A DNA stretch of 64,000 nt from Mycobacteriales bacterium (GTDB taxonomy: Bacteria > Actinomycetota > Actinomycetes > Mycobacteriales > SCTD01): NCBI GenBank assembly GCA_030697205.1, contig JAUYQP010000028.1:52607-116606 (forward strand). Reading direction: 5' to 3'. The position numbers were made by a program, and so were the translations under genes. The stretch's first letter is position 1; each line of letters begins with the position of its first letter. This document shows positions 23,196-33,799 of the stretch, in pieces. Below the pieces are notes generated by a model. That model searched no databases and had not been told where the DNA came from. It saw only the letters and a program-made list of their open reading frames with translations.

Positions 23196-25036
23196 AGCGC
23201 GCCGAGCCCCCGCTCGCGCAGCGCCCGCGCGGTCGACTCCAGCTGGATGAGCTCGGCCCACACGCGGTGGTAGCGCTCCGGCTCCTCGACGGGGTTCATC
23301 CGCTGCAGCGCCGGCTTGAGCTCGGTGATCCGCCGCACGACCGCCAGCTCCTGCAGCCGGCCCAGCACCGCGGTGGCGTAGCGCTCGTCGGGGTCCCCGT
23401 CGCAGATCAGCGCCTCGACCGCGAGCGAGGTCACGAGCTGGCGGACGGCGTCGTCGGAGCAGGCCTCGAGGACCCGGGAGACCCACGCCTCACCGGGTAC
23501 GCCGGACGCCGCTCCGCCGGCCTTCGCGACCGCGGCCTGCACCTCCCTCAGCCCACCGTCGGTGAAGGCCTCGTCGGCGAGGCCGTCGAACTCCGGGGAC
23601 ACCAGCACCGGGGCCTGCACGACGAGCTTGGCGGCTTCGCGCTCCAGCCGCGCGGTGGTCTGGTCGACGGTCTGCGCCGCCGGCCGCCGCTGCGCGGGGG
23701 TCCGCGGGTCACCCGCGAGCTCCGACACCCGACCGGCGACGAGCTCGACCTCCATGCCGAGCCAGCCGGCGAGGCGGCGGGCGTACTCCGGGCGCAGCGC
23801 GCGGTCCTTGACCTTCGCGACCAGCGGCGCCGCGACGCCGAGCGCCTGCACCCGGCCCTCCGCGGACTCGAGGTCGTAGCGGGCCAACGCGGCCTTGACG
23901 GCGAACTCCACGAGCGGCACCCGCGAGGACACCAGGTCGCGGACGGCCTCGTCACCGCGGGCCAGCCGCAGCTCGCACGGGTCCATGCCACCAGGGCTCA
24001 CCGCGATGAAGGTCTGGGTGACGAACTTCTGGTCGTCACCGAAGGCCTTCAGCGCCGCCTTCTGCCCGGCCGCGTCGCCGTCGAAGAGGAAGATGACCTC
24101 GCCCTGCAGCTCGCCGGAGTCCATGAGCAGCCGACGCAAGACCCCGATGTGGTCGGCCCCGAAGGCGGTGCCGCAGGTCGCGACCGCGGTGGGCACGCCC
24201 GCGAGGTGGGCGGCCATGACGTCGGTGTAGCCCTCGACGACGACGGCCTGCCGGCGCTTGGCGATCTCCTTCTTGGCGAGGTCGACGCCGTAGAGCACCG
24301 AGGACTTCTTGTAGAGCGGGGTCTCGGAGGTGTTGAGGTACTTCGGGCCGTTGTCGTCCTCGCGCAGCTTGCGCGCGCCGAAGCCGATGACGTCACCGGT
24401 GATGTCGCGGATCGGCCACAGCAGCCGGCCGCGGAACTTGTCGATCGGCCCGCGCTGCCCCTGCGACGCGAGCCCACCGAGGACGAGCTCCTCGGTGGTG
24501 AAGCCGCGCCCACGCAGGTGACCGACCAGGACGTCCCAGCCGGTCGGGGCGTAGCCGACGCCGTAGGCCTCGGCCGCGGCCTGGTCGAAGCCGCGCTCGG
24601 CGAGGAACTGCCGCCCGATGACGGCCTCGGCGGAGCCGAGCTGCTCGGCGAAGAACTCCGCGGCCGCGCGGTGCGCCGCGACCAGCCGGGTGCGCTGGCC
24701 GGTCTGCCGGCCGGCCGCCGACGAGCCCTCCTCGTAGTGCAGCTCGACACCGAACTTGCGGGCCAGCCACTCGACGGCCTCGGGGAAGGACAGCTGCTCG
24801 GTCTTCTGGACGTACTTGATCGTGTCGCCCGACTCCGAGCAGCCGAAGCACATGTAGAAGCCGAGCGCGGGGTTGACGTTGAACGACGGCGACTTCTCGT
24901 CGTGAAAGGGGCACAGGCCCTTGAGCCGGCCACCGCCCGCGGGGCGCAGCGCGACGCCGCTCTCGGCGACGACGTCCTCGAGCCGGGCCCGCTCGCGCAC
25001 GGCGACGACGTCGACGTCGCGGATGCGGCCGGCCAC
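23192..25036 (-). CDS. dnaG: DNA primase
   Basis: The product is 614 aa. The CHC2 zinc domain reads [20 protein letters not shown] then [11 protein letters not shown]. The catalytic core includes [20 protein letters not shown], and the TOPRIM region [16 protein letters not shown] with [13 protein letters not shown]. The C-terminal helicase-binding part is Ala-rich. The enzyme makes RNA primers for replication. GTG 25036 has GAGGAGG upstream. A perfect 8-bp hairpin precedes it in the leader. Transcription probably continues from or through dgt upstream; the 4-nt overlap with rpoD couples the two downstream genes. Confidence 0.97.
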   Translation of the reverse strand: MAGRIRDVDVVAVRERARLEDVVAESGVALRPAGGGRLKGLCPFHDEKSPSFNVNPALGFYMCFGCSESGDTIKYVQKTEQLSFPEAVEWLARKFGVELHYEEGSSAAGRQTGQRTRLVAAHRAAAEFFAEQLGSAEAVIGRQFLAERGFDQAAAEAYGVGYAPTGWDVLVGHLRGRGFTTEELVLGGLASQGQRGPIDKFRGRLLWPIRDITGDVIGFGARKLREDDNGPKYLNTSETPLYKKSSVLYGVDLAKKEIAKRRQAVVVEGYTDVMAAHLAGVPTAVATCGTAFGADHIGVLRRLLMDSGELQGEVIFLFDGDAAGQKAALKAFGDDQKFVTQTFIAVSPGGMDPCELRLARGDEAVRDLVSSRVPLVEFAVKAALARYDLESAEGRVQALGVAAPLVAKVKDRALRPEYARRLAGWLGMEVELVAGRVSELAGDPRTPAQRRPAAQTVDQTTARLEREAAKLVVQAPVLVSPEFDGLADEAFTDGGLREVQAAVAKAGGAASGVPGEAWVSRVLEACSDDAVRQLVTSLAVEALICDGDPDERYATAVLGRLQELAVVRRITELKPALQRMNPVEEPERYHRVWAELIQLESTARALRERGLGAL

Positions 25037-25048
25037 AGCTCCTCCTCA

Positions 25049-25066
25049 CTCCCCGCGAGCGGGGAG
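25049..25066 (-). terminator. Hairpin in the dnaG leader
   Basis: CTCCCCGC and GCGGGGAG pair around GA, an 8-bp stem ending a few bases before the dnaG ribosome site. It could partly terminate dgt transcripts or hinder dnaG translation. No second competing fold was noticed, so attenuation is only a possibility. Confidence 0.45.
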
Positions 25067-25109
25067 ACCTGTCGGGCGTGCTGGGGGGAAGGACCCGGCT
25101 CGTCCCACT

Positions 25110-26333
25110 CTAGTGCGCTGAGCCGGTCCCCGCGGGGGTCCCGAGCTGGCTGTGCAGGAGCAGCGCGGCGGCGTCGGTGAGGCCCGCGACCTGGTCGACG
25201 ACCACCCGCAGCCGGGCGGCGTCGTCGGCCGCCTCAGCCCACTCCTCGGCGTACGCCGGGGCAAGGCCGTCGGGCGCCGTCTCGACGACCCGGGCGACCA
25301 GCTCGGAGACGACCTCGCGCTCACGGGCCTGCAGGGCGACCGCACCCGGGCGGCCCATGACGTAGCGCGCCGCCACCGCCTTGAGCAGCGCGCACTGCAT
25401 CCGCTCCTCGCGCGGCACGACGAGCTCGGCGGCGTAGCGCGACAGCGGGCCGTCGCCGTGGACCTCGCGGGTCGCCATCTCGGCCGCGCTGCAGAAGCGG
25501 CCGATCAGCGTGCTGGTGGCGTTCTTCATCACGGCCTGGTCGCGGGCGGTCCCGTCGTGGGAGCGCGGCCACCAGGGCTCGGCGACGAGCCGCCCGAAGA
25601 CCTCCTCGAGGTCGGCGGCGCTCTCGTCGGAGAAGACCTCGGCGGCGAGGACCGCGACCTCGCGCCACTCCCCCGCGCACAGCTGCGCGAGGTCGACGTG
25701 ACCGGCGACGACGCCGTCCTCGAGGTCGTGCACGGAGTAGGCGACGTCGTCGGCCCAGTCCATGACGTGCGACTCGATCGGGCGGCGGGTGTCGGTGCGG
25801 CCGGCGCGCACCCAGTCGAAGACCGCGCGGTCGTCGTCGTACACCCCGAACTTGCGTCGGCCCTCCTGCCTGGGCCAGGGGTACTTCGTCGCCGCGTCGA
25901 GCGTCGCGCGGGTGAGGTTGAGGCCGGCGCCCTCGACCTTGACCTCGAGGCGGGTCAGCAGCCGCAGCGACTGGGCGTTGCCCTCGAAGCCGCCGGCGGG
26001 CCGGGCGGCCTCGTCGAGCGCGGTCTCGCCGTTGTGGCCGAAGGGCGGGTGGCCGAGGTCGTGGGCGAGGCAGGCCGCGTCGACGAGGTCGGGGTCGCAG
26101 CCGAGGGCCGCGCCGAGCTCGCGACCGACCTGCGCGCACTCCAGCGAGTGGGTGAGCCTGGTGCGCGGCACCATCGCCTGCGCGCCCGCCGGCTCGACGA
26201 CCTGGGTCTTGCCGGCGAGGCGGCGCAGCGCCCCGCTGTGCAGGACGCGTGCGCGGTCGCGCTGGAACGCGGTGCGGCCGGGGCGCGAGTCGGGCTCGTC
26301 GACCCAGCGGGCGAGCGCGCTGTCGTCGTACAC
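25110..26333 (-). CDS. dgt: Deoxyguanosinetriphosphate triphosphohydrolase-like HD protein
   Basis: The product is 407 aa. HD-domain ligands are visible in [20 protein letters not shown] and [20 protein letters not shown], with a further His/Asp pair in [20 protein letters not shown]. Family members hydrolyse dNTPs to nucleoside and triphosphate, and the bacterial dgt-dnaG neighbourhood links it to DNA-precursor control. GTG 26333 is preceded at 7 nt by TAGGGT, whose last bases overlap the rsgA stop, so it has its own leaderless-type promoter. Confidence 0.94.
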   Translation of the reverse strand: MYDDSALARWVDEPDSRPGRTAFQRDRARVLHSGALRRLAGKTQVVEPAGAQAMVPRTRLTHSLECAQVGRELGAALGCDPDLVDAACLAHDLGHPPFGHNGETALDEAARPAGGFEGNAQSLRLLTRLEVKVEGAGLNLTRATLDAATKYPWPRQEGRRKFGVYDDDRAVFDWVRAGRTDTRRPIESHVMDWADDVAYSVHDLEDGVVAGHVDLAQLCAGEWREVAVLAAEVFSDESAADLEEVFGRLVAEPWWPRSHDGTARDQAVMKNATSTLIGRFCSAAEMATREVHGDGPLSRYAAELVVPREERMQCALLKAVAARYVMGRPGAVALQAREREVVSELVARVVETAPDGLAPAYAEEWAEAADDAARLRVVVDQVAGLTDAAALLLHSQLGTPAGTGSAH

Positions 26334-26340
26334 CCGGCCA

Positions 26341-26346
26341 ACCCTA
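26341..26346 (-). promoter_or_regulatory. -10 box for dgt
   Basis: TAGGGT, 7 nt before GTG 26333; it overlaps the TAG stop of rsgA. Confidence 0.55.
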
Positions 26347-27345
26347 GGGGCGACCGCCGCGCTGGCGCTGCTCCCGGCAGATGGCCCGCCACTTCGCCTT
26401 CTCCGCGGCCTGCAGTCGGGTGTCGGTGCGGCGCGCCTGGTAGGCCAGCTCGCGCTGCAGCCGGCGCCAGGACTCGAGCCGGTCGGCGGGCAGGTCGCCG
26501 GTGTCGATGCTCGCCGTGACCGCGCAGCCCGGCTCGCTCACGTGGCTGCAGTCGGCGAAGCGGCAGCCGCTCGCGAGGTCCTCGACGTCGGAGAAGGCGC
26601 GCGCCAGACCCTGCTCGGCGTCGCCGTGCAGGGCGACCCCGCGCAGTCCCGGCGTGTCGATGACGACGGCCCCGCTGGGGAGCACGACGAGCTCGCGGTG
26701 CGTGGTGGTGTGCCGGCCCTTGCCGTCGACCTCGCGGATCTCCTGGGTGGCCATGACCTCCGCGCCGGCGAGGGCGTTGACGAGGGTGGACTTGCCGGCG
26801 CCCGAGGCACCGAGCAGGACCATCGTGGTCCCGGCGGTGTCGAGGCGCCGCAGCGCACCGAGGTCGCCGGTGGCGGCGCTGACGGCGAGCACCCCGAGCC
26901 CGGGGGCGTAGGGCTCGACGGCCCGGACCGCGGCGTCGGGGTCGGCGCAGGCGTCGGCCTTGGTGAGCACGACGACCGGGGTCGCGCCGCTCTCCCAGGC
27001 CAGCGCGAGCAGCCGCTCGAGCCGGCGCAGCGGTGGCGGTGAGGTGAGCCCGGCGCACAGCAGCACGACGTCGACGTTGGCGGCGAGCAGCTGGCTGTGG
27101 CTGGTGCCGCTGGCGGTGCCGCGGCTGATCAGGCTGGTGCGCGGCTCGAGGCCGATGGGGTGGTCGTCGGCGTCGAGGACGAGCCAGTCCCCGACGGTGA
27201 CGCCGGTGCTGGCCAGCGCCGGGACACGCCGGATCGCGGGGTCTCCCGGGACGAGGACGTCGTAGGCGCTGCGGTCGACCCGCGCGACGCGGGCCCGGGT
27301 CGTCGTACTCGTGCTGGTGCTGGTGTCGCTCGTGTCGCTGAGCAC
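26344..27345 (-). CDS. rsgA: Ribosome small-subunit-dependent GTPase A
   Basis: The product is 333 aa with the circularly permuted G-motif order. The G4-like motif VVLTKADA comes before the P-loop [18 protein letters not shown], then G3 [10 protein letters not shown]. An OB-like N-terminal part precedes ([20 protein letters not shown]). The zinc-binding domain is [16 protein letters not shown]. RsgA assists 30S ribosome maturation. The first 16 residues are a Ser/Thr-rich low-complexity stretch ([14 protein letters not shown]), so the true start might be a little further in. Confidence 0.93.
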   Translation of the reverse strand: MLSDTSDTSTSTSTTTRARVARVDRSAYDVLVPGDPAIRRVPALASTGVTVGDWLVLDADDHPIGLEPRTSLISRGTASGTSHSQLLAANVDVVLLCAGLTSPPPLRRLERLLALAWESGATPVVVLTKADACADPDAAVRAVEPYAPGLGVLAVSAATGDLGALRRLDTAGTTMVLLGASGAGKSTLVNALAGAEVMATQEIREVDGKGRHTTTHRELVVLPSGAVVIDTPGLRGVALHGDAEQGLARAFSDVEDLASGCRFADCSHVSEPGCAVTASIDTGDLPADRLESWRRLQRELAYQARRTDTRLQAAEKAKWRAICREQRQRGGRP

Positions 27346-27518
27346 GGCGGTGGCCTTCCGGAGGAGGCGCGGCCCGATCGGTCAGGCGGCGCCCGGGGAG
27401 AGGGTGGACGAGGACACGGCAGATGCAGTCATCTCGTGCACACCCCCTCTCACTCGGCTGCTGCCCACGCTAGGGCCGCTGTCCACCGCATTTGCCGCGT
27501 CGATCAGCCGGGCGGGGG

Positions 27519-28139
27519 TCAGACCGCGTCGGGGCCGGCGTCGCTGCTGCGGTGGAACACCCGGTAGTAGAGGTAGGCCGCGGTCTCGCGGACGATGTAG
27601 CGCAGCTCGGTGCCGCGGGTCCGCACGGCCGGGCCGCTGCGGGTCGGTGACGTCACGGCGTCGATGTCGAGGTCGGTCGCCATCCGGCGGGCGCGCAGCG
27701 AGTGCCACGGGTCGGTGACGAGCACGGCGGTGCGCCACCCGCGGTCGGCGTAGAGGCGGTCGAGGGCCTGCAGGCTCTGCAGCGTGTCGCGCCCCTCGCC
27801 CACCGCGACCGTCGTGACGCCCTTGCCCGAGAGGTACGACGCTCCCGCCGCCCCCTCGGTGAAGCGGTCGCCGGGCGCCCCGCCCCCGACGGTCACGACG
27901 ACGGGCGCGACGCCTGCGTCGTAGAGGTCCTTGGCGTGGTCGAGCCGCGCCTGGAAGACCGCGCTCGGGCGGCCGTCGAACTGCGACGCGCCGAGCACGA
28001 CGATCGCGTCGCTCACCGGGCGGGAGTCCTGCCGCGCGACCCACCACACCCGGGCGGCGGTCCCTCCGAGCACCACGACGACGGTGAGCAGGACGAGGCC
28101 GACGAGCCGGCGGAAGGTCTTGCTGAACAGCAGCAGCAC
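27519..28139 (-). CDS. DUF218/YdcF-like membrane protein
   Basis: GTG 28139 shares its first base with the ppdK stop (TAGTG), which sets the start and couples translation; 206 aa. A single N-terminal membrane helix (LVGLVLLTVVVVLGGTAARV) is followed by the DUF218 fold: DAIVVLGASQFDGRPSAVFQ, VVVTVGGGAPGDRFTEG, VAVGEGRDTLQSLQALDRLY and AVLVTDPWHSLRARRMATDL. The family (SanA/ElyC/YdcF) is implicated in envelope integrity; the domain probably faces outward. It is unusual as a partner for a central-carbon enzyme, so the coupling may simply be shared transcription. Confidence 0.85.
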   Translation of the reverse strand: MLLLFSKTFRRLVGLVLLTVVVVLGGTAARVWWVARQDSRPVSDAIVVLGASQFDGRPSAVFQARLDHAKDLYDAGVAPVVVTVGGGAPGDRFTEGAAGASYLSGKGVTTVAVGEGRDTLQSLQALDRLYADRGWRTAVLVTDPWHSLRARRMATDLDIDAVTSPTRSGPAVRTRGTELRYIVRETAAYLYYRVFHRSSDAGPDAV

Positions 28140-30802
28140 TAGCGGGTGTCGCTGCTCTGCGTGGCGAGCGCCGCGCGCCCGGCCTCCAGCCGGGCCACGG
28201 GGACCCGGAAGGGCGAGCAGCTGACGTAGTCGAGTCCGACCTCGTGGAAGAAGTGGATGCTGTCGGGGTCGCCGCCGTGCTCGCCGCAGACGCCGAGGTG
28301 CAGGTCGGGCCGGGCCGCGCGGCCCTCCTCGACGGCGATGCGGACCAGCCGACCGACGCCCTCCCTGTCGAGCGACTCGAACGGGCTCACGCCGAAGACG
28401 CCGAGGTCGAGGTAGCGGCTGAAGAACGCGGCTTCCACGTCGTCGCGCGAGAAGCCCCACCCCATCTGGGTGAGGTCGTTGGTGCCGAAGGAGAAGAACT
28501 CCGCCGCCTCGGCCACCTGACCAGCGGTGAGCGCCGCGCGCGGCACCTCGATCATCGTGCCGATCGGTGCCTCGACACCCACCTCGCGCAGGATCCGCTC
28601 GGCCTCCTCACGGACGTGCTCGAGCTCCTGGACGGCGCCGACGAGCGGCACCATCACCTCCGGCCGCGGGTCGAGGCCCTCGGCCCGCAGCGTCTTCGCC
28701 GCCTCCGCGAGCGCGCGCACCTGCATCCCGAACAGCCCCGGGATGACCAGGCCGAGCCGGACCCCCCGCAGGCCCAGCATCGGGTTCATCTCGTGCAGCC
28801 GACGGACCTCCTCGAGCAGCTTCTGGCGCTTGGGGTCAGCGGGCTGCCCGGTGGCCTCCGCGACGGCGGCCTCGACCGACAGCGTGGTGAGGTCTGGCAG
28901 GAACTCGTGCAGCGGCGGGTCGAGCAGGCGCACCGTGACGGGCAGGCCGTCCATGGCGCGCAGGATGCCCTCGAAGTCGCTGCGCTGGAGAGGCAGCAGG
29001 GCGGCCAGCGCGGCGGTGCGCTCGTCGTCGGTGTCGGCGAGGACGAGGTCCTCGACGAGCTGGCGGCGCTCGCCGAGGAACATGTGCTCGGTGCGGCACA
29101 GCCCGATCCCCTGCGCACCGAAGCGCCGGGCCCGCTCGGCGTCCTCGGGGGTGTCGGCGTTGGCGCGGACCCGCAGCCGGCGGGTCGCGTCGGCGTGACG
29201 GGCCAGCCGGTCGACGGCCACGACGAGCTCGTCGTCACCGGTCTCGCCGGTCTCGAAGTAGCGAACCACCGGGCTCTGGCTGACGGGGACCTCACCGAGG
29301 AAGACCGCTCCCGTCGTACCGTCGATCGAGAGGACGTCGCCCTCCTTGACCACGCTGCCGTCCTTCAGCGTGATCGTGCGGTGGACGGTGTCGACCTCGA
29401 GCTCCTCCGCGCCGCAGACGCAGGTCTTGCCCATGCCGCGGGCGACGACGGCGGCGTGGCTGGTCTTGCCGCCCCGGCTGGTGAGGATGCCCTGGGCGGC
29501 GATCATCCCGGCGAGGTCGTCGGGGTTGGTCTCGCGTCGCACGAGCACGACGTCCTCGCCACGCGCGGCCCACGCCACGGCGTCGGTGCTGGAGAAGACG
29601 ACCTTGCCGACGGCCGCCCCCGGGCTCGCGCCCATGCCCTTCGCGACCGGTCGCGCGTCGTGGTCGCCGAAGGCCGGGAACATCAGCATCGCCAGCTGCG
29701 CGCCGGTGACCCGGTCGAGCGCCTCGTCCTCGCTGATCACGCCCTCGTCGACGAGCTGCGTCGCGATCCGGAAGGCCGCCGCGGCGGTGCGCTTGCCGAC
29801 CCGGGTCTGCAGCATCCACAGCTGCCCGCGCTCGACGGTGAACTCGATGTCGCACAGGTCGCGGTAGTGCTTCTCGAGGGTGGCCATGATGCCCATGAGC
29901 CGGTCGTAGGAGGCCTTGTCGAGGGCCTCGAGGTCCTGCAGCGGGACGGTGTTGCGGATGCCGGCGACGACGTCCTCGCCCTGGGCGTTCTGCAGGTAGT
30001 CGCCGTAGACGCCCTGCGCGCCGCTGCCGGGGTCGCGCGTGAAGGCGACACCCGTGCCGGAGTCCATGCCGAGGTTGCCGAAGACCATCGTGCAGACGTT
30101 GACGGCGGTGCCGAGGTCGGCGGGGATGCGCTCCTGGCGGCGGTAGAGCCGGGCGCGCTCGCCGTTCCAGCTGTCGAAGACCGCCCGGGTGGCGAGGTCC
30201 ATCTGCACCCGCGGGTCCTGCGGGAAGTCCGCGCCGGTGGCGTCGCGCACGATCGTCTTGAAGGTCGCGACGAGCTCCTGCAGGTCGGTTGCGTCGAGGT
30301 CGAGGTCCTGGGTCGTGCCCTTCGCGCGCTTGGCCTGCTCGAGGGCGTGCTCGAAGAGCTCCCCGTCAACGCCGAGCACCGTCTTGCCGAACATCTGGAC
30401 GAGCCGGCGGTAGCTGTCCCAGGCGAAGCGCGCGTCGCCTTGGGCGGCGAGCCCGACGACGCTCGCGTCGTTGAGGCCGATGTTGAGGACGGTGTCCATC
30501 ATCCCGGGCATCGAGAACTTCGCGCCGGAGCGGACGCTGACGAGCAGCGGGTCCTCGGGGTCACCGAGCCGCTTGCCGCGCTCGGCCTCGAGGGTCGCGA
30601 GGTGCTCGCTCACCTCCGCGGCGAGCTCCGCGGGCACGTCACCGGTCTCGAGGTAGGCGGTGCAGGCCTCGGTGGTGATGACGAACCCGGGCGGAACGGG
30701 CAGCCCGAGGGTGGTCATCTCGCACAGGTTCGCGCCCTTGCCGCCGAGGAGGTCCTTCATGTCCCGGCCGCCCTCGGCGAAGTCGTAGACGTACTTGGGC
30801 AC
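28139..30802 (-). CDS. ppdK: Pyruvate, phosphate dikinase
   Basis: GTG 30802 with GGGAGG six bases upstream gives 887 aa, the normal length; the frame's earlier ATG lacks a site. The ATP-grasp domain is N-terminal (DLLGGKGANLCEMTTLGLPV). The phosphohistidine domain holds SRGGKTSHAAVVARGMGKTC (catalytic His), and the PEP/pyruvate TIM barrel ends with FFSFGTNDLTQMGWGFSRDD and GVCGEHGGDP. It interconverts pyruvate, ATP and phosphate with PEP, AMP and pyrophosphate in the cytoplasm. No regulatory PDRP gene lies next to it. Confidence 0.97.
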   Translation of the reverse strand: MPKYVYDFAEGGRDMKDLLGGKGANLCEMTTLGLPVPPGFVITTEACTAYLETGDVPAELAAEVSEHLATLEAERGKRLGDPEDPLLVSVRSGAKFSMPGMMDTVLNIGLNDASVVGLAAQGDARFAWDSYRRLVQMFGKTVLGVDGELFEHALEQAKRAKGTTQDLDLDATDLQELVATFKTIVRDATGADFPQDPRVQMDLATRAVFDSWNGERARLYRRQERIPADLGTAVNVCTMVFGNLGMDSGTGVAFTRDPGSGAQGVYGDYLQNAQGEDVVAGIRNTVPLQDLEALDKASYDRLMGIMATLEKHYRDLCDIEFTVERGQLWMLQTRVGKRTAAAAFRIATQLVDEGVISEDEALDRVTGAQLAMLMFPAFGDHDARPVAKGMGASPGAAVGKVVFSSTDAVAWAARGEDVVLVRRETNPDDLAGMIAAQGILTSRGGKTSHAAVVARGMGKTCVCGAEELEVDTVHRTITLKDGSVVKEGDVLSIDGTTGAVFLGEVPVSQSPVVRYFETGETGDDELVVAVDRLARHADATRRLRVRANADTPEDAERARRFGAQGIGLCRTEHMFLGERRQLVEDLVLADTDDERTAALAALLPLQRSDFEGILRAMDGLPVTVRLLDPPLHEFLPDLTTLSVEAAVAEATGQPADPKRQKLLEEVRRLHEMNPMLGLRGVRLGLVIPGLFGMQVRALAEAAKTLRAEGLDPRPEVMVPLVGAVQELEHVREEAERILREVGVEAPIGTMIEVPRAALTAGQVAEAAEFFSFGTNDLTQMGWGFSRDDVEAAFFSRYLDLGVFGVSPFESLDREGVGRLVRIAVEEGRAARPDLHLGVCGEHGGDPDSIHFFHEVGLDYVSCSPFRVPVARLEAGRAALATQSSDTR

Positions 30803-30894
30803 GTGCGCCTCCCTGGACCCCCGCTGCATGGCCCCCGGAGGCTATCCCTCGGGGCCGCGAGACGATCACCAGGGAAGGCTTATGCCACTGCGCG

Positions 30895-31701
30895 TCACAG
30901 CAGGTGGCGGCGGCGCAGGTGCGCTAGGGACAGGACGCCGGCCAGCACCGGCAGGCCGAGGGCGATGACGCGGTGCAGGCCGACCGCGAGGAGCGCGGCT
31001 CCCGCGGGCAGGCCGAGCGCGGTGAGGCCGGCGACCAGGGCGGCCTCGACCGGGCCGATGCCGCCCGGCGACGGCACGGCAGCGCGGGCCGCGGCCGAGC
31101 CGACGAGGGCGATCAGCAGCGAACCCGTCGAGAGCGCCCCACCTACCGCGTCGACCGCGCCGTCGAGCACGACCAGCTGGGCGCCGGTCACGCCGACGGC
31201 GGCGGCGAGCAGGAGGGCGGCGCGGCGAGGGGCGCGCAGGACGGCGAGGGCGGCCGCACCGGTCCGGCGTACGGCCGTCTCCATCCGACCGCGGCGGTGC
31301 GGGCAGCGCAGCGCCAGCGTCGCGAGGACCGCGAGCACGAGCCCGACGAGCAGGGTGACCTGCGAGCCGGGCAGCGCCGGGCTGTCGCCGAGCGAGAGCG
31401 CGGCGACAGCGCCGACGAGGGTGGCGGCGACCCCGCTCGCGAGCGCCCGCAGCCCGACGGCGGCGAGCGCCTCCTCACCGGACAGGCCGGTCCGGGCGTG
31501 GAGGCGGGCAGCCAGCACCGAACCCCCGAGGCCGGCGGGCGTGACGACGTTGGCGGCGGCCGAGGCGAGAGCGCCGGCGACCGCGACCCGCGGCGCCATC
31601 GAGCGCACCCGCGAGGCCGACAGCGCCAGCGCGGAGCAGGTCACCAGGGCGGTGCACCCGAGGAGCGACTGCAGGAGTCCGAGCGGCTCGACCGGTGGCA
31701 T
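30895..31701 (-). CDS. UPF0104 / lysylphosphatidylglycerol-synthase-like membrane protein
   Basis: The product is 268 aa, nearly all transmembrane (seven or eight helices). Family marks are ANVVTPAGLGGSVLAARLHA in the first third and AVPSPGGIGPVEAALVAGLT near the C-terminus (the P-G-G-x-G-x-x-E motif). Members include lipid flippase domains of MprF and glycolipid-associated proteins. There is no soluble synthase domain here, so it is a stand-alone membrane unit, possibly in lipid translocation. It is separated from glyS by a terminator hairpin, so it probably has its own promoter. Confidence 0.75.
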   Translation of the reverse strand: MPPVEPLGLLQSLLGCTALVTCSALALSASRVRSMAPRVAVAGALASAAANVVTPAGLGGSVLAARLHARTGLSGEEALAAVGLRALASGVAATLVGAVAALSLGDSPALPGSQVTLLVGLVLAVLATLALRCPHRRGRMETAVRRTGAAALAVLRAPRRAALLLAAAVGVTGAQLVVLDGAVDAVGGALSTGSLLIALVGSAAARAAVPSPGGIGPVEAALVAGLTALGLPAGAALLAVGLHRVIALGLPVLAGVLSLAHLRRRHLL

Positions 31702-31736
31702 GTCATCACCTTCGGCAGCCCAGGCGTCCGGCTGCA

Positions 31737-31754
31737 GACACCCGGACGGGTGTC
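31737..31754 (-). terminator. Terminator hairpin after glyS
   Basis: GACACCCG (31737-31744) pairs with CGGGTGTC (31747-31754) around 2 nt, an 8-bp stem 36 bp past the glyS stop. Confidence 0.55.
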
Positions 31755-31790
31755 AGATGACGAGCAGGTGCCTTCTCGGGCGAAAAGCGC

Positions 31791-33164
31791 CTACAGCGGG
31801 CCGAACTGGTCGTGCAGGTAGCGCGGCAGCTGGTCCAGTGATACCCGTTCCTGAGCCATCGAGTCGCGCTCGCGCACGGTGACGGCCTGGTCCTCGAGGG
31901 TGTCGAAGTCGACCGTGATGCAGAACGGCGTCCCGATCTCGTCCTGCCGGCGGTAGCGGCGGCCGATCGCGCCGGCGTCGTCGAAGTCGACGTTCCACGA
32001 CCGCCGCAGGGTCGCGGCGAGGTCGCGGGCCACCGGCGACAGGTCGGCGTTGCGCGAGAGCGGGAGCACCGCGGCCTTGACCGGCGCGAGCCGGCGGTCC
32101 AGCCGCAGCACGACGCGCTTGTCGACGCCGCCCTTGGCGTTGGGGGCCTCGTCCTCGGCGTAGGCGTCCAGCAGGAAGGTCAGGGTGCAGCGGTCGACAC
32201 CCGCGGCCGGCTCGATGACGAAGGGCGTGTAGCGCTCGCCGGTCTCCTGGTCGAAGTAGGACAAGTCGGCACCACTGGCCTTGGAGTGCACGGTGAGGTC
32301 GTAGTCGGTGCGGTTGGCGATGCCCTCGAGCTCGCCCCACTCGGTGCCCGTGAAGTCGAACTTGTACTCGATGTCGACGGTGCGCTTGGAGTAGTGCGAC
32401 AGCTTCTCCGCGGGGTGCTCGAAGAAGCGCAGCCGCTCCGGCGAGATGCCGAGGTCGGTGTACCAGCTCATCCGCTGCTCGAGCCAGTACTCGTGCCAGG
32501 TCTCGTCCTCGCCCGGCGGGACGAAGAACTCCATCTCCATCTGCTCGAACTCGCGGGTCCGGAAGATGAAGTTGCCGGGGGTGATCTCGTTGCGGAAGCT
32601 CTTGCCGATCTGGCCGATGCCGAACGGCGGCTTCTTGCGCGCGCTCTGCTGCACGTTGAGGTAGTTGATGAAGATGCCCTGCGCGGTCTCGGGGCGCAGG
32701 TAGGCCAGGCCGCTCTCGTCCTCCACCGGTCCGAGCGAGGTCTTCAGCAGGCCGTTGAACATCTTCGGCTCGGTCCACGTGCCGCGGTTGCCGCAGTGCG
32801 GGCAGGCGAGCTCAGCGAGGGGCTTGCCGGCGCCCTCCTCGAGGTGGTCCTGCCGGTAGCGCTTGTGGCACGAGGTGCACTCGACGAGCGGGTCGACGAA
32901 GGCGGTGACGTGACCGCTGGTCTCCCAGACCTCGCGGGCGAGGATGACGCAGGAGTCCAGGCCGACGACGTCGTCGCGCCCCTGCACGACGGCCTTCCAC
33001 CACTGCCGCTTCACGTTGTTCTTCAGCTCGACGCCGAGCGGGCCGTAGTCCCAGGACGCCCGCAGCCCGCCGTAGATGTCGCTGCTCGGGAAGACCAGGC
33101 CGCGTCGCTTGCAGAGGCTGACGATCGTGTCCATGCGGTCTGCGGTCTTGGCGGGCTTGTTCAC
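31791..33164 (-). CDS. glyS: Glycyl-tRNA synthetase (class II, dimeric type)
   Basis: The product is 457 aa. It begins [20 protein letters not shown] and [20 protein letters not shown], the family signature. A zinc site is given by CTSCHKRY and CPHCGNRG. Motif 2 is [20 protein letters not shown], motif 3 lies in the [20 protein letters not shown] block, and the anticodon-binding domain begins around [19 protein letters not shown]. It charges tRNA-Gly. It is divergent from the peroxiredoxin gene across about 70 bp. Confidence 0.97.
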   Translation of the reverse strand: MNKPAKTADRMDTIVSLCKRRGLVFPSSDIYGGLRASWDYGPLGVELKNNVKRQWWKAVVQGRDDVVGLDSCVILAREVWETSGHVTAFVDPLVECTSCHKRYRQDHLEEGAGKPLAELACPHCGNRGTWTEPKMFNGLLKTSLGPVEDESGLAYLRPETAQGIFINYLNVQQSARKKPPFGIGQIGKSFRNEITPGNFIFRTREFEQMEMEFFVPPGEDETWHEYWLEQRMSWYTDLGISPERLRFFEHPAEKLSHYSKRTVDIEYKFDFTGTEWGELEGIANRTDYDLTVHSKASGADLSYFDQETGERYTPFVIEPAAGVDRCTLTFLLDAYAEDEAPNAKGGVDKRVVLRLDRRLAPVKAAVLPLSRNADLSPVARDLAATLRRSWNVDFDDAGAIGRRYRRQDEIGTPFCITVDFDTLEDQAVTVRERDSMAQERVSLDQLPRYLHDQFGPL

Positions 33165-33235
33165 GAGGTGGGGTCTCCGGTCCGGCTGGCTGTCGGGTGA
33201 GCGGTCAGGCTAACGCGTGAGGCAGACTCGAGATC

Positions 33236-33700
33236 ATGGCCCCTGCCCTTGGCTCCCCCGCCCCTGACATCGCCCTCGACGGCTGGTACGACGGCGAGGT
33301 CCGCCGCTTCGTCCTGTCGGAGCAGCGCGGCCACCCGGTGGTCCTCGCCTTCTACCCGGGCGACTCGACGCCGGGGTGCACCAAGCAGCTGTGCTCCTAC
33401 TCCGACGACTGGGACCTGCTGACCTCCACCGGCGCGGTCCTGTGGGGCATCTCGGTGCAGGACGTCGAGAGCAAGAAGCGCTTCGCGGGTAAGCGCGGTC
33501 TGAAGATGCCGCTGCTCGCCGACGTCGACCGCGAGGCCCACAAGGCGTACGCCGTGGACCGCGGCCTGGTCACCAAGCGGTCGGTGTTCGTGGTCGACAG
33601 CGAGGGCCTGCTGCGCTGGAGCCACGTCTCGACGCTCGGGCTCACTCACCAGAGCACCGCGACGCTCACCTCCGTGCTGGCGGACCTGCAGCCCGTCTGA
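33236..33700 (+). CDS. Peroxiredoxin (AhpC/TSA, Bcp-like)
   Basis: The product is 154 aa. The thioredoxin fold includes HPVVLAFYPGDSTPGCTKQL, with the peroxidatic Cys in PGCT and a second Cys five residues later (CSY), as in Bcp/PrxQ enzymes with an intrahelix resolving Cys. It reduces peroxides with thioredoxin. ATG 33236 has CAGACT 7 nt upstream, a leaderless-like arrangement. A hairpin terminator follows the stop. Confidence 0.88.
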   Translation: MAPALGSPAPDIALDGWYDGEVRRFVLSEQRGHPVVLAFYPGDSTPGCTKQLCSYSDDWDLLTSTGAVLWGISVQDVESKKRFAGKRGLKMPLLADVDREAHKAYAVDRGLVTKRSVFVVDSEGLLRWSHVSTLGLTHQSTATLTSVLADLQPV

Positions 33701-33721
33701 CGGACAGGCTGGTGTGACCTG

Positions 33722-33745
33722 GGCGCCCGGTTTGCCCGGGGCGCC
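33722..33745 (+). terminator. Terminator hairpin after the peroxiredoxin gene
   Basis: GGCGCCCGG pairs with the GC-rich 3' arm ending at 33745, with one bulged G and a TTTGC loop. Confidence 0.5.
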
Positions 33746-33758
33746 GGCCCGGGTACCG

Positions 33759-33799
33759 CCTCGTCCAGACACCGCCCACCACAGGGCGGCCGGACGAGG
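33759..33799 (+). promoter_or_regulatory. 5'-leader hairpin that covers the ribosome site of the repeat-protein gene
   Basis: CCTCGTCC (33759-33766) pairs with GGACGAGG (33792-33799), enclosing a second stem CCGCCC/GGGCGG (33772-33777 / 33784-33789). The 3' arm contains the first four bases of the ribosome-binding run GAGGAGGA (33796-33803) before ATG 33809. The fold would hide the site, so translation may be conditional. Confidence 0.5.

Noticed and set aside
28244..31882. Very long plus-strand open frame opposite ppdK
   Set aside because: High-GC shadow of ppdK and its neighbour on the minus strand; His/Val/Asp-rich composition and no ribosome site.
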